Assembly (NCBI GenBank): GCA_020161655.1
Contig: JAIUPC010000009.1
Coordinates: 1-64,000 of the forward strand
DNA length: 64,000 nucleotides
Origin: Pseudomonadota bacterium
Lineage (GTDB): Bacteria > Pseudomonadota > Alphaproteobacteria > Rhodobacterales > Rhodobacteraceae
Direction: 5' to 3'
Shown: piece after piece, positions 17,550-27,142 of the stretch
How the letters are laid out: the number at the start of each line of letters is the position of its first letter
Numbering within the stretch: the stretch's first letter is position 1
The notes under the pieces: model-generated
Databases searched by the model: none
Told to the model about the DNA's origin: nothing
What the model saw: only the letters and a program-made list of their open reading frames with translations
Program-made: the position numbers and the translations under genes

Positions 17550-18405
17550 CGGGCAGATGCGCCGCCAGCATCTGCTCAGGCGTTGCCGAGCGGAAATCCG
17601 GCAGCAGCGCGGACAGTGGTGCGGGGTCGAGCCCATGGTCCAGATCGTAGAGATAGCGCATCTCGGTCAATTCGCGTCCCAACTCCCAGACGGGTGACGC
17701 CAGCTTCAGCGCCCACCAGGGGAACCTCTTGATGCGGTAGCTGCGCCCCGTCATCCGCTCCAGCGTGCCGGCGATCTGGTTCAGGCTGACGGAATGCCCC
17801 GGAAAAGGCACATCGGCAAAGGCGGGAAGGTCGGGGTTTTCGGCCAGCGCCACCGCCACGCGGGCCAGATCGGGCAGCCAGGCGAAAGCGCGCCGCACCT
17901 CGGGGTCGCCCATCGCCGTCAGGTTGCCCTTCGCCACGCCCTTCAGCGTGACGATGCGCCAGATCGTTGCCGGCGACACCGGATCGACGAAATCGCCGCC
18001 GCGCAAGAGGATCACCTTTTGGCCCCTCTCCGCCGCTTCCCGGTAGCGCGCTTCCATCGCCGCGCGAATCCGGCCCTTGCGTGCGACCGGCAGATGCGGC
18101 GTGTCTGGCCCCCAGGGGCCCATCTGGTCGCCGTAGACATAGACGTTGCCCGGCACCAGAACCGCCGCCCCGCTTGACCGCGCCGCTGCCAGCACGGCTT
18201 CGGTGATCTCCGGGATCAGCTTTGCCCAGTTGTGATAGTTCGGCGGATTGAGCGCGTTGACGATCAGATCCGCCCTGCGCGCTGCCTCGGTCATATCGGT
18301 GCCCCGCGCATAGCGGCGGACCTGCCAGCCCGCAGTTGAAAACGCCTCCGCCGCGCGTGCGCCGAAATTGCCACTGGCACCAAGAACCAGAACAGTCCGT
18401 GTCAT
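17539..18405 (-). CDS. NAD(P)-dependent epimerase/dehydratase-like protein
   Basis: 288 residues starting MTRTVLVLGASGNFGARAAEAF, a Rossmann nucleotide-binding loop (GASGNFG). Further motifs: DLIVNALNPPNY, VYVYGDQMGP (an extended-SDR active-site region without a clear YxxxK) and a C-terminal region typical of atypical SDRs (NmrA/NAD-epimerase-like). Substrate is unknown. The ATG at 18405 was chosen since the Gly-rich loop follows at once; the frame extends upstream without homology-like sequence. It is divergent from a LysR regulator 93 bp away, which may control it. Confidence 0.75.
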   Translation of the reverse strand: MTRTVLVLGASGNFGARAAEAFSTAGWQVRRYARGTDMTEAARRADLIVNALNPPNYHNWAKLIPEITEAVLAAARSSGAAVLVPGNVYVYGDQMGPWGPDTPHLPVARKGRIRAAMEARYREAAERGQKVILLRGGDFVDPVSPATIWRIVTLKGVAKGNLTAMGDPEVRRAFAWLPDLARVAVALAENPDLPAFADVPFPGHSVSLNQIAGTLERMTGRSYRIKRFPWWALKLASPVWELGRELTEMRYLYDLDHGLDPAPLSALLPDFRSATPEQMLAAHLPARG

Positions 18406-18498
18406 CCTGAATACTCTCGTGATCGCCCGACTCCGACTATCCCATTCATCAGCGTAAATTTGATTGTCGAAATCCGGGCAGTTGATATTCATAATTGC
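18406..18498. promoter_or_regulatory. divergent promoter between the epimerase and its LysR-type neighbour
   Basis: This AT-rich 93-bp region separates a LysR-type gene and the gene it probably regulates. An imperfect dyad with T-N11-A geometry lies near 18455-18472 (AAATTTGATTGTCGAAAT), the usual form of a LysR-family operator. Confidence 0.4.
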
Positions 18499-19392
18499 AT
18501 GTCAAATCTCGACTGGACCTTGGCGCGTTCCTTTCTTGCCGTTGCCGAAACCGGCTCCCTCTCGGCGGCGGCGCGCCGCCTTGGCCTGTCGCAACCGACC
18601 CTCGGCCGCCATATCGCCGAGATCGAGGCGACGACCGGCCTCAGCCTTTTTACCCGCAAGCCGCGAGGGTTGGAGCCGACGAAGGCCGCCGCGGCGCTTC
18701 TGCCCCATGCCCGCGCCATGGCCGAGGCCGCCGCGCGCCTGTCGCTCGCCGCGGCGAGCGGGGACAACGCGATGACCGGCACCGTCCGCATCACGGCAAG
18801 CCGCGTTGTCGCCCATCATCTCCTGCCGCCGATCATCGCCGACCTGAGGCGGGCGGAGCCGGGGATCGACATCGAGCTCGTTCCCTCCGACACCTCGGAG
18901 AACCTCCTTTTCCGCGAGGCTGACATCGCGCTCAGGATGTACCGGCCGACGCAGGACGGCACTTTTGCCCGCCATGTCGCCGATCTTCCGTCCTCGCTCT
19001 ATGCGGCCCGCAGCCTCCTTGACCGCTACGGCAGGCCTTCAAGCGTGGAAGACCTCCTCGCGCTGGAGTTCGTCGGTTTCGACCGCGACGATCTGATCCT
19101 GCGGCTGATGGCGGAATTCGGCATCCATAAAGAGCGTGAGGATTTTCCGGTGCGCTGCGACGACCAACTGGTCTACTGGAACCTCGTCCGGGCGGGGCTT
19201 GGCGTCGGCGGGATGCAATGCGCGATTGGTGACGCCGATCCTCTGGTCGAGCGTATCGCGCCCTTCGTGCCGCTGCCGCCCTTGCAGATCTGGCTTGCCG
19301 CGTCCGAGGCACTGCGCCGAACGCACCGGGTTCGCCGGGTCTGGGACCATCTCGCCCGCGAAATTTCCGCCGCAAGCCCGCTGCCGGCCTGA
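18499..19392 (+). CDS. LysR-family transcriptional regulator
   Basis: 297 residues with an N-terminal winged helix-turn-helix (DWTLARSFLAVAETGSLSAAARRLGLSQPTLGRHIAEIE), a linker helix, and a periplasmic-binding-like effector domain from about residue 90 (GTVRITASRVVAHHLLPPI). Family length is ~300. The start was placed at MSNLDW, immediately before the HTH; the upstream frame overlaps the promoter region. The divergent arrangement suggests it regulates the epimerase gene and itself. The effector is unknown. Confidence 0.9.
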   Translation: MSNLDWTLARSFLAVAETGSLSAAARRLGLSQPTLGRHIAEIEATTGLSLFTRKPRGLEPTKAAAALLPHARAMAEAAARLSLAAASGDNAMTGTVRITASRVVAHHLLPPIIADLRRAEPGIDIELVPSDTSENLLFREADIALRMYRPTQDGTFARHVADLPSSLYAARSLLDRYGRPSSVEDLLALEFVGFDRDDLILRLMAEFGIHKEREDFPVRCDDQLVYWNLVRAGLGVGGMQCAIGDADPLVERIAPFVPLPPLQIWLAASEALRRTHRVRRVWDHLAREISAASPLPA

Positions 19393-19455
19393 CCGCTTGA
19401 CGCCTCCCCATGCCTCGTTTACGCGGGCAACGACCCATTTCAGCGAGGCGCTGCC

Positions 19456-20562
19456 ATGTCCAACCCTTCCCTTCTCATCCTTGCCGGCGACGGAATCGGC
19501 CCCGAGGTCATGACCGAGGTCAAGAAGATCATCGGCTGGTTCGGCAAGAAGCGCGGCATCACCTTCGACGTGAGCGAGGATCTGGTCGGTGGCTGCGCCT
19601 ATGACAAGCACGGCACGCCCTTGCACGACGACACCATGGCCAAGGCGCAAGAGGTCGACGCCGTCCTTCTTGGCGCCGTCGGTGGGCCGAAGTACGACAA
19701 GCTCGACTTCTCGGTGAAGCCGGAACGCGGACTTCTGCGCCTGCGGAAGGAGATGGACCTTTACGCCAACCTGCGCCCCGCGCAGTGCTTCGACGCGCTC
19801 GCCGACTTCTCCTCGCTGAAGAAGGACGTGGTCGCCGGTCTCGACATCATGATCATCCGGGAACTGACCTCGGGCGTCTATTTCGGCGAGCCGCGCGGCA
19901 TCTTCACCGAAGGCAACGAACGCGTCGGCATCAACACCCAGCGCTACACCGAATCCGAGATTGCCCGCGTGGCGCGGTCGGCCTTCGAGATGGCCCGGCG
20001 GCGGGGCAACAAGGTCTGCTCGATGGAGAAGGCCAATGTGATGGAATCGGGTGTCCTCTGGCGCGACGTGGTGCAGGAGGTTCATGACCGGGAATATCCC
20101 GATGTGGAACTGTCGCACATGTATGCTGACGCCGGCGCCATGCAGCTGACACGCTGGCCGAAGCAGTTCGACGTGATCGTCACCGACAACCTTTTCGGCG
20201 ACCTTCTGTCGGACCTCGCGGCGATGCTCACCGGCTCGCTCGGGATGCTGCCCTCGGCCTCGCTCGGCGCGCCGATGGCGAACGGGCGTCCGAAGGCGCT
20301 TTACGAACCCGTCCATGGCTCCGCCCCCGACATTGCCGGCCAGGGCAAGGCCAACCCGATCGCCTGCATCCTCTCCTTCGCGATGGCGCTCCGCTATTCC
20401 TTCGACCTCGGTGACGAGGCGGCACGGGTGGAAAAGGCGGTCGAGAAGGTGCTGGCCGACGGCCTGCGCACCGCCGATCTGATGGGGCCGGAAGGCGGCA
20501 AGCCCGTCTCCACTGCCGAGATGGGCGATGCGGTGGTCAAGGCGCTCGACGACAGCCTCTAG
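19456..20562 (+). CDS. leuB: 3-isopropylmalate dehydrogenase
   Basis: 368 residues, standard LeuB length, GAGG 7 nt upstream of the ATG. Motifs: [24 protein letters not shown], the Arg-rich substrate site around [27 protein letters not shown], a metal/NAD-site Asp region in [28 protein letters not shown], and [20 protein letters not shown]. It oxidatively decarboxylates 3-isopropylmalate to 2-oxoisocaproate with NAD in leucine synthesis. It is monocistronic here, about 4 kb from leuCD. Confidence 0.97.
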   Translation: MSNPSLLILAGDGIGPEVMTEVKKIIGWFGKKRGITFDVSEDLVGGCAYDKHGTPLHDDTMAKAQEVDAVLLGAVGGPKYDKLDFSVKPERGLLRLRKEMDLYANLRPAQCFDALADFSSLKKDVVAGLDIMIIRELTSGVYFGEPRGIFTEGNERVGINTQRYTESEIARVARSAFEMARRRGNKVCSMEKANVMESGVLWRDVVQEVHDREYPDVELSHMYADAGAMQLTRWPKQFDVIVTDNLFGDLLSDLAAMLTGSLGMLPSASLGAPMANGRPKALYEPVHGSAPDIAGQGKANPIACILSFAMALRYSFDLGDEAARVEKAVEKVLADGLRTADLMGPEGGKPVSTAEMGDAVVKALDDSL

Positions 20563-20679
20563 GCACGAACTGGCGTTGGCGCGGGAATGTCGCCTGCGGC
20601 AGCGCCGCCGCCTCTTGCAACTGCCGGGCCGTAGAGGCAAACAAGGCGCGAAATTGTTAGCGTCACCGGAACCGAACCC

Positions 20680-21651
20680 ATGAAATCGTCGCAGAACCTG
20701 CGCGGTGCCCTTCTGGCGCTGATCGCGATGGGCATTTTCGCGACCCACGACGTCGTGGTCAAAACCCTCGGCGCCAGCTATTCGGCCTTCCAGATCGTGT
20801 TCTTCGCGGCACTGCTGAGTTTTCCGCTGGTCTCGGTGATCCTCCTGAACGATGGCCGCGAGGCGAGCCTGAAGCCGCGCCATCCCTGGTGGGTGACGCT
20901 TCGCATGGTGATGACGGTCATCACCGGCGTTTCGGCCTTCTACGCCTTCTCTGTCCTGCCGCTGGCGCAGGTCTATGTGATCCTCTTCTCGACGCCACTC
21001 CTCGTCACGATCCTCGCAATCCCGATGCTGGGCGAAAGGGTCGGTCTGCATCGCTGGGCCGCCGTCATCGCCGGGCTGATCGGCGTCATCATCGTGATGC
21101 GACCGGGGCAGGCCGCACTTTCGGCCGGCCATATCGCTGCCATTGTCGCCGCTGTCACCAGCGCCTTTGCCTCCGTCATCGTGCGCAAGATCGGCTCGCG
21201 GGAAAGATCGGTGGTCCTTCTCCTCTTCCCGATGATCGGCAACTTCGTCGCCACAGGCCTCGCGCTGCCCTTCGTCTACAAGCCGATGCCGATCGAGCAT
21301 CTGGGGCTGATGGGGGTCATCGCGCTGTTCGGCCTCGTCGCGTCATTCCTCGTGATCCTCTCCTACCGAGCGGCCGAGGCGGCCATCGTCGCGCCGATGC
21401 AGTACAGCCAGATCCTCTGGGCGACGGCCTATGGCTATTTCCTGTTCGGAGAGGAACTGGACCAGCCGACGGTCATCGGCGCCGGCATCATCATCGCCTC
21501 GGGCATCTACATCGTCTTCCGCGAAAGCCGCAAAGGGGCGGCCTCGCACAAGCCCGTCACCGAGACGCGGATGCGGCCGGAAACCGTCACCACGCCACGG
21601 TCGAGCCTGCTTCTGAAGGTGCTGCCCTTCTGGCGCGGGATAGGCCGCTGA
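20680..21651 (+). CDS. EamA-family (DMT superfamily) transporter
   Basis: 323 residues with ten hydrophobic segments arranged as two EamA repeats: the first from GALLALIAMGIFATHDVVVK to VGLHRWAAVIAGLIGVIIVMRPG, the second from HIAAIVAAVTSAFASVIVRK to PTVIGAGIIIASGIYIVFRE. A polar tail follows. Such proteins export or import small metabolites such as amino acids, nucleosides or S-adenosylmethionine; the substrate is not predictable. The ATG lacks a strong Shine-Dalgarno sequence. It is followed by tRNA-Pro on the same strand. Confidence 0.88.
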   Translation: MKSSQNLRGALLALIAMGIFATHDVVVKTLGASYSAFQIVFFAALLSFPLVSVILLNDGREASLKPRHPWWVTLRMVMTVITGVSAFYAFSVLPLAQVYVILFSTPLLVTILAIPMLGERVGLHRWAAVIAGLIGVIIVMRPGQAALSAGHIAAIVAAVTSAFASVIVRKIGSRERSVVLLLFPMIGNFVATGLALPFVYKPMPIEHLGLMGVIALFGLVASFLVILSYRAAEAAIVAPMQYSQILWATAYGYFLFGEELDQPTVIGAGIIIASGIYIVFRESRKGAASHKPVTETRMRPETVTTPRSSLLLKVLPFWRGIGR

Positions 21652-21708
21652 AGGCCCGCCTCCCCCCTTGCCAAAGCCGGCGAGACACGGTAACCCCCGG
21701 CCCACGGT

Positions 21709-21785
21709 CGGAGCGTAGCGCAGCCTGGTAGCGCACCTGCTTCGGGAGCAGGGGGTCGGAGGTTCAAATCCTCTCGCTCCGACCA
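21709..21785 (+). tRNA. tRNA-Pro (anticodon CGG)
   Basis: Acceptor stem CGGAGCG pairs with CGCTCCG, D-arm TAGCGCAGCCTGGTAGCGC, anticodon stem-loop CTGC-TTCGGGA-GCAG giving CGG, T-loop TTCAAAT, discriminator A and an encoded CCA. It decodes CCG, a frequent proline codon in this GC-rich genome. Confidence 0.96.
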
Positions 21786-21872
21786 ATTTCCCGATCTGAT
21801 GTTTCAGCCCCTGACAGACGCCGGTCCGGCCTGATGGCGGACCTGCCGGGCTGATCTCCCGCGGGCATTCTT

Positions 21873-23612
21873 CTATGCGGAAGCCACCCGATGGCCGCCG
21901 CCGATGTCGCTGAGCGCCACCTTAGCGGGGCCGGCGCCCACCGGCCAGACGGGGCTGCGCACGTCGTCGGACATGCGGCTCAGCGCCGGGCGCTGGTGCG
22001 TCGGGTCGGGGATCGGCACCGCTTCGATCAGGCGCCGGGTATAGGGGTGCTGGGGATTGCCGAAGATCTGGGCGCGGCTGCCGGTTTCGACGATCTGCCC
22101 CAGATACATCACGGCGATTCGGTCGCTGATGTTCTCCACCACCGCCATGTCATGGCTGATGAAAAGATAGCTGATCCCAAGATCGGCCTTCAGTTCTGCC
22201 AGAAGGTCCAGAACCCGCGCCTGCACCGAGACGTCAAGCGCGCTGACGCTTTCATCGGCGATGATGAGGCGCGGCTCAAGCGCAAGCGCCCGGGCGATGC
22301 AGATGCGCTGGCGCTGACCGCCGCTGAACTCATGCGGATAGCGGTCGATCTGGTCGGGCGACAGGCCGACCCGGTCAAAGAGCGCACGCACCCGCTCACG
22401 CCGGCTGGCGGCATCGCCGATGCGGTGGATCACCAAGGGCTCGGCCACAAGGTCGCCGACACGCTTGCGCGGGTTCAGGGCGGCGGCCGGGTCCTGGAAC
22501 ACCATCTGCACATCACGGCGGAGCGCCGGCCCGGCGCTGAGTCCGTCTTCCGGCACAACATGACCCGCGAGGTTGATGAGGCCCTGATGCGGCACCAGCC
22601 CGGTCATGGCGCGGGCAATCGTGGACTTGCCGCAACCGGACTCGCCGACCAGCGAGAAGGTCTCGCCCATGCGGATTTCAAAGCTGACCTCTTCGACGGC
22701 ATGGACCCGGTGCGTTACCCGCCCCAGAAGCCCGCCGCGAATGTCGTAGCGGACCGAGATATCCTCGATCCGGGCGATGGTCTCAGCCGGCGCGGGGACC
22801 GGCCCCGATCCGTCGCCCATGCGCGGCACGGCGGCCAGCAGGGCCTGGGTATAGGCCTCGGCCGGGCGGGCAAAGATGTCGCGGACCGGGCCTGTTTCCA
22901 CCATGCACCCGGATTTCATCACCACCACCCGGTCGGCCATTTCCGCCACCACGCCCATGTCATGGGTGATGAGGATGATCGCGGTGCCGGTGTCGCGCTG
23001 CAGGTCGCGCAGAAGGTCCAGCACCTCGCGCTGCACCGTCACGTCAAGCGCGGTCGTCGGTTCGTCCGCGATCAGCACCTCGGGCTTCAGCGCCAGCGCC
23101 ATGGCGATCATGACCCGCTGGCGCATCCCGCCGGAAAGCTCATGCGGATATTGCCGCATCCGCGCTTCGGGCTGCGACAGGCGCACGGATTTGAGCGCGG
23201 CGAGCGCCAGCGCCTGGGCATTGGCGCCGGGATCATGGCTGCGGATCGCCTCGGACAACTGGGTGCCGATGGTCAGGACCGGGTTCAGCGAAGTCATCGG
23301 TTCCTGAAAGATCATCGCGATGCGGGCGCCGCGAATGGCCTGCATCCGGCGTTCGGAGAGCTTGGCCAGATCCCGCCCGTCAAGCCGGATGCTGCCGCCC
23401 GTCACCCGCACGCCCGGCGGCAACAGCGCCATCGCCGCCAGCGAGGTGATCGACTTGCCAGAGCCACTTTCACCGGCAATGCAGAGCGTCTCACCCGCGA
23501 AAAGATCGAAGGACAGGCCCGAGACCAGAGGCCTCGGACCCGTTTCGGTGCCGACCGACACGGTCAGGTCGGTGACTGAGAGGACCGGCCCGCGCGGCAC
23601 CGAGGCGTTCAT
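21873..23612 (-). CDS. fused double ATP-binding protein of a peptide-class ABC transporter
   Basis: 579 residues holding two complete ABC domains, a DppD-DppF (GsiA-like) fusion. Domain 1 (~8-260) has Walker A GESGSGKS, signature LSGGMRQR and Walker [10 protein letters not shown]; domain 2 (~285-550) has [17 protein letters not shown] and [12 protein letters not shown]. Note ES rather than EP after the second Walker B Asp; the catalytic Glu is retained. It would power the permease pair encoded upstream. It is the last gene of the amiC-like operon, overlapping the amidase stop/start by 4 bp (ATGA). Confidence 0.93.
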   Translation of the reverse strand: MNASVPRGPVLSVTDLTVSVGTETGPRPLVSGLSFDLFAGETLCIAGESGSGKSITSLAAMALLPPGVRVTGGSIRLDGRDLAKLSERRMQAIRGARIAMIFQEPMTSLNPVLTIGTQLSEAIRSHDPGANAQALALAALKSVRLSQPEARMRQYPHELSGGMRQRVMIAMALALKPEVLIADEPTTALDVTVQREVLDLLRDLQRDTGTAIILITHDMGVVAEMADRVVVMKSGCMVETGPVRDIFARPAEAYTQALLAAVPRMGDGSGPVPAPAETIARIEDISVRYDIRGGLLGRVTHRVHAVEEVSFEIRMGETFSLVGESGCGKSTIARAMTGLVPHQGLINLAGHVVPEDGLSAGPALRRDVQMVFQDPAAALNPRKRVGDLVAEPLVIHRIGDAASRRERVRALFDRVGLSPDQIDRYPHEFSGGQRQRICIARALALEPRLIIADESVSALDVSVQARVLDLLAELKADLGISYLFISHDMAVVENISDRIAVMYLGQIVETGSRAQIFGNPQHPYTRRLIEAVPIPDPTHQRPALSRMSDDVRSPVWPVGAGPAKVALSDIGGGHRVASA

Positions 23613-24568
23613 TCAAAGACCACCCGCGGGAAATAGAAGCTGACCACCCAGTTCGGCTGATCGACGATTTCCGAGATGCGCAGATCGCCGCAGGTCGACA
23701 CCAGCATATAGGCATCGACCGCCGCCATGCCGCGCGTGGCGCAGAGAAGGTCGACCATGCCCGCGACCGCATCGCGGGAGGCTGACATCAGGTCCGGCCC
23801 GATGCCGGTCGTGACCTCATACCCCTTGGCGTCGAGATGGCGGGTGACCGGGCCGGGCGTGGTGAAGCGCGGCAGTTTCAGCCGCGCATCCTTGACCAGA
23901 TCCAGCGTGAGGGCCACGTCCATCGGGCTTTCGATGGCGGTGCCGCAAACCTCTCCGTCGCCCTGGGCGGCATGGGTATCCCCCACGCTGAAGAGGGCAC
24001 CAGCGACCTCGACCGGCAGGTAAAGGACCGTGCCCGCCGCCAGATCGCGAATGTCGAGATTGCCACCCACCCGCCGCGGCGGGACGACCGAATGCAGGCC
24101 CGGCTCGGCCGGCGCGCAGCCGATGGTGCCGGCGAAGGGCTTCAGCGGCACCCGGCCCTGCCTGCCGTAAAGCGCATGATCCGGGTTCGCGGCGTCATAC
24201 TTCCAGATCATCAGCGCCGGATCGGTGAACTGGTCGGCCAAAAGCCCGAAGCCGGGGATATTGGCGGTCCAGCCCCAGGCGCTGCCATCCTGTTCACGGG
24301 GCGTGAAGCCGTCGATGGTGATCTTCAGCGCATCGCCGGGTTCCGCACCCTCGACATGGATCGGGCCGCTGACAGGATTGATCCTGCCGAAATCGAGCGT
24401 CGGAATCTCGGCCACGGTCGAGGACGGGCCAAGCTGGCCCGCCGAACTGTCAAGGCAGTGAAACCCGATCTTCGCGCCGGGTTCGACGCGCAGCGCCGGT
24501 GGCTGGGAGTTATCCCAGCCAAAGTGGTGCTGCGCGCCGTGAATGGTGTAGTCGCAGTTCCTGCACAT
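23609..24568 (-). CDS. acetamidase/formamidase family protein
   Basis: 319 residues of the FmdA/AmdA family. Family motifs are GPIHVEGAEPGDALKITI, WGWTANIPGFG, KPFAGTIGCAPAEPG, VPPRRVGGNLDIRDLAAGTVLYLPVEV, and GDTHAAQGDGEVCGTAIE. These cytoplasmic metal-dependent hydrolases release ammonia from formamide, acetamide or related short amides. The gene begins 1 bp after the binding-protein stop and overlaps the ATPase start, so it is embedded in the transporter operon. Together with the AmiC/AmiR-like genes upstream this makes an amide substrate likely for the transporter; the exact amide is unknown. Confidence 0.9.
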   Translation of the reverse strand: MCRNCDYTIHGAQHHFGWDNSQPPALRVEPGAKIGFHCLDSSAGQLGPSSTVAEIPTLDFGRINPVSGPIHVEGAEPGDALKITIDGFTPREQDGSAWGWTANIPGFGLLADQFTDPALMIWKYDAANPDHALYGRQGRVPLKPFAGTIGCAPAEPGLHSVVPPRRVGGNLDIRDLAAGTVLYLPVEVAGALFSVGDTHAAQGDGEVCGTAIESPMDVALTLDLVKDARLKLPRFTTPGPVTRHLDAKGYEVTTGIGPDLMSASRDAVAGMVDLLCATRGMAAVDAYMLVSTCGDLRISEIVDQPNWVVSFYFPRVVFE

Positions 24569-24569
24569 G

Positions 24570-26186
24570 TCAGTCGGTCACATAGACATAGTCATAGTTG
24601 ACCGGGATCGAGACGGGATCGACATAAAGCTTGTCATCCCCGCCCATGCGCGGCGACTTCATCGTGAAGCGCTGTTCGTTGAAGACCGGTGCCCAGGGCG
24701 CATCCTCCATCACCTTCATGTAGACATCGGACCAGGCCTTCAGCCGCGCCTCGGCCTCTTCCGGCTTGGCCATGCTGTCGGCGGCGGTGGCCAGCGTGTC
24801 GAGATCCGCGTTGCAGTATTTCGACCAGTTCCAGCCACCTTCGCCCGCACCGCCACAGCCGAGGATCGGTCCGTAGAAGTTCGACGGATCGGGGAAGTCG
24901 GCGATCCAGGCCATGCCGCCCGACCAGATCATCGGCGCGCTGCCATTGCCGCCCGCCTCGATCACATTGGCCTGGGCCAGCGACTTGATCTCGGCCTTGA
25001 TGCCGATGGCGTCCAGATCCTGCTGGATCGCCTGGGCGATGCGCGGGTTCGGGTCGGTGTTCATCACGAAAAGCTCCGTCGTGACCCCGTCCGCATAGCC
25101 CGCATCCGCCATCAGCTTCTTGGCGGCCTCGACGTCGAAGGCATAGCCCGCATAGTCGGCGGTATAGCCCGGCATCGAGGGCGGCAGCGGCTGGCTGGCC
25201 GGCACCGCGCGATTGTTGATCATCTGGACGATGCGGTCCTTGTTCAACGCCATGTTGACGGCGCGGCGCACCTCGGCCTTGTCGAAGGGCGCGGTGTTGA
25301 CGTTCATTGTGATATAGCCGGTATGGAGCTGCCCGCCCTCGACCACGCGCGCGGCCTGCTCGGCGTCGGCCATCACTTCCTGGAACTTCGCCGGCGGAAT
25401 GCCGTCGCCGGGGACGTCAACCTCGCCATTCTGCAGGCGGAGGAGTGCGACCACGGGTTCCTGGCCGATCTCGAAGGTGATCTTGTCCAGATAGGGCACG
25501 CCCGGGCGCCAGTTGTCGGCGTTCTTTTCGAAGGTCAGGCTTTGCCCGATGGTCCAGTCAGCGAGCTTGAAAGAACCGGTGCCGACCGGATGTTTGCCGA
25601 AATCGGCGCCAAATTCCTCGACCACCTCTTTCGGCACCACGGCGGAAAAGTTCAGCGCCATGACATGGAGGAAGGTCGCGTCCGGCCGCTTGAGGTCGAT
25701 CTTCACCGTCAGGGGGTCGACGACGGTGACGCCCGCGAGGCCCTTGGCCGCACCCGAGGCCGCCTCGTCATACCCCGCAATCGAGGCGAAGAAGCCCGCA
25801 CCAGGTGATTGCGTTGCCGGGTCGGTGACGCGGTCGAGCGAGTATTTCACGTCATCGGCCGTCATCTCGCGGCCGTTGTGGAACTTCACGCCGGCCCGCA
25901 GCTTGAAGGTATAGGACAGGCCGTCCGCGCTCATCTCATAGCTTTCGGCGAGGCCGGGGCGCAGTTCGGTCGTCCCCGGTGCGTAGTCCATCAGCCCGTC
26001 GAAGAGCGATTTGATCATGGACCAGTTCTGCCAGTCATAGCCGATGGCCGGGTCGAGCGTGGCCACGTCATCCTTGTAGGTGATGACGATCGCGCCGCCG
26101 GGCTTGGCGTTCGGGTCAAGTTCCTCGGCCATGACGGGGAATGCCAGCGTCAGCGCGAGGGCTGTGGAAGTCAGCCAGGTTTTCAT
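24570..26186 (-). CDS. extracellular solute-binding protein (peptide/nickel class, SBP_bac_5)
   Basis: 538 residues with a Sec signal peptide (MKTWLTSTALALTLAFPVMA, cut before EELDP). Cluster C binding-protein signatures: IVITYKDDVATLDPAIGYDW near the N-terminus, LAESYEMSADGLSYTFKLRAGVKFHNG, and VRRAVNMALNKDRIV. The mature protein would capture ligand in the periplasm for the two permeases upstream. Although the fold is that of dipeptide/oligopeptide binders, the operon context suggests a small amide or amidated peptide. It lies 36 bp after the DppB-like permease gene. Confidence 0.92.
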   Translation of the reverse strand: MKTWLTSTALALTLAFPVMAEELDPNAKPGGAIVITYKDDVATLDPAIGYDWQNWSMIKSLFDGLMDYAPGTTELRPGLAESYEMSADGLSYTFKLRAGVKFHNGREMTADDVKYSLDRVTDPATQSPGAGFFASIAGYDEAASGAAKGLAGVTVVDPLTVKIDLKRPDATFLHVMALNFSAVVPKEVVEEFGADFGKHPVGTGSFKLADWTIGQSLTFEKNADNWRPGVPYLDKITFEIGQEPVVALLRLQNGEVDVPGDGIPPAKFQEVMADAEQAARVVEGGQLHTGYITMNVNTAPFDKAEVRRAVNMALNKDRIVQMINNRAVPASQPLPPSMPGYTADYAGYAFDVEAAKKLMADAGYADGVTTELFVMNTDPNPRIAQAIQQDLDAIGIKAEIKSLAQANVIEAGGNGSAPMIWSGGMAWIADFPDPSNFYGPILGCGGAGEGGWNWSKYCNADLDTLATAADSMAKPEEAEARLKAWSDVYMKVMEDAPWAPVFNEQRFTMKSPRMGGDDKLYVDPVSIPVNYDYVYVTD

Positions 26187-26221
26187 CTTTCTTTCCTCTC
26201 CTCTCCTGTTGTTTTTCTTGG

Positions 26222-27142
26222 TCAGCGCAGCTTGATGCGCGGGTCGATCATGGGGGCGATGAGGTCGGCCAGAAGGTTGCCAAGGACGATGGCAATGGCG
26301 GACACCAGGGTCACCCCCATGATGATGGGAATGTCGACGCGCTGGATCGCCTGCCAGGCCAGCTGGCCGATGCCGGGCCAGCCGAACACGCTTTCGACCA
26401 CGACCACCCCGCCCATGAAGATGCCTATATCCATGCCGATCATGGCGACGATGGGCAGGATCGCATTCGGCATCGCATGACGCAGGATGACCCTGAGCCG
26501 GCCAAGGCCCTTGGCCCGCGCGGTGCGGATGTAATCGGCGCGGAGCACATCCAGCATGGATGACCGCATCATCCGGCTGTACCAGCCCGCGCCCATGATC
26601 CCCAAGGTGACCGAGGGCAGCACCAGATGCGCGAACGTGCCGTAGCCGCCGATGGGGAACCAGCCGAGCTTGACCGCGAAGACGTAGAGCAAAAGCAGCG
26701 CCACCACGAATTGCGGGGCCGAGACGGCGACGAAGGACCCGACCATCAGCCCGGTATCAATGGGTCGCCCGCGCTTCAGCGCGGCAATGACGCCGAGCGT
26801 CAGGCCGAAGATCAGCTCGCAGGTGATGGCGCCGACCATCAGCAACAGTGTGGCCGGCAGACGCGCCGCGATGAGCGTCGCGACATCGGTCTTCTGCAGG
26901 TAGCTACGGCCCATGTCGCCTTGCAGAAGGCCGCTGAGATAGGTCCAGTACTGGACCCAGACCGGCTGATCGAGGCCAAGCTGGCGGCGGATGTTCTCGA
27001 CCACCTCGGGTGTCGCCGAACGGCCGGCGATCTGGCGCACCGGATCGGCCGGCAGCACGTAGAGAAGGCCGAAGGTGATGATGGTGATCCCCAGAAGGAT
27101 CAGCGCGGACTGGACGAGGCGGCGCAGGAGATAGGCGGCCAT
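26222..27142 (-). CDS. ABC transporter permease, DppB-like
   Basis: 306 residues with about six membrane helices and the DppB/OppB N-terminus (MAAYLLRRLVQSALILLGITIITFGLLYVLPADP). The EAA loop carries YIRTARAKGLGRLRVILRHAMPNAILP, where the ATPase docks. It forms the inner-membrane channel with the DppC-like partner, whose stop overlaps this ATG. Confidence 0.93.
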   Translation of the reverse strand: MAAYLLRRLVQSALILLGITIITFGLLYVLPADPVRQIAGRSATPEVVENIRRQLGLDQPVWVQYWTYLSGLLQGDMGRSYLQKTDVATLIAARLPATLLLMVGAITCELIFGLTLGVIAALKRGRPIDTGLMVGSFVAVSAPQFVVALLLLYVFAVKLGWFPIGGYGTFAHLVLPSVTLGIMGAGWYSRMMRSSMLDVLRADYIRTARAKGLGRLRVILRHAMPNAILPIVAMIGMDIGIFMGGVVVVESVFGWPGIGQLAWQAIQRVDIPIIMGVTLVSAIAIVLGNLLADLIAPMIDPRIKLR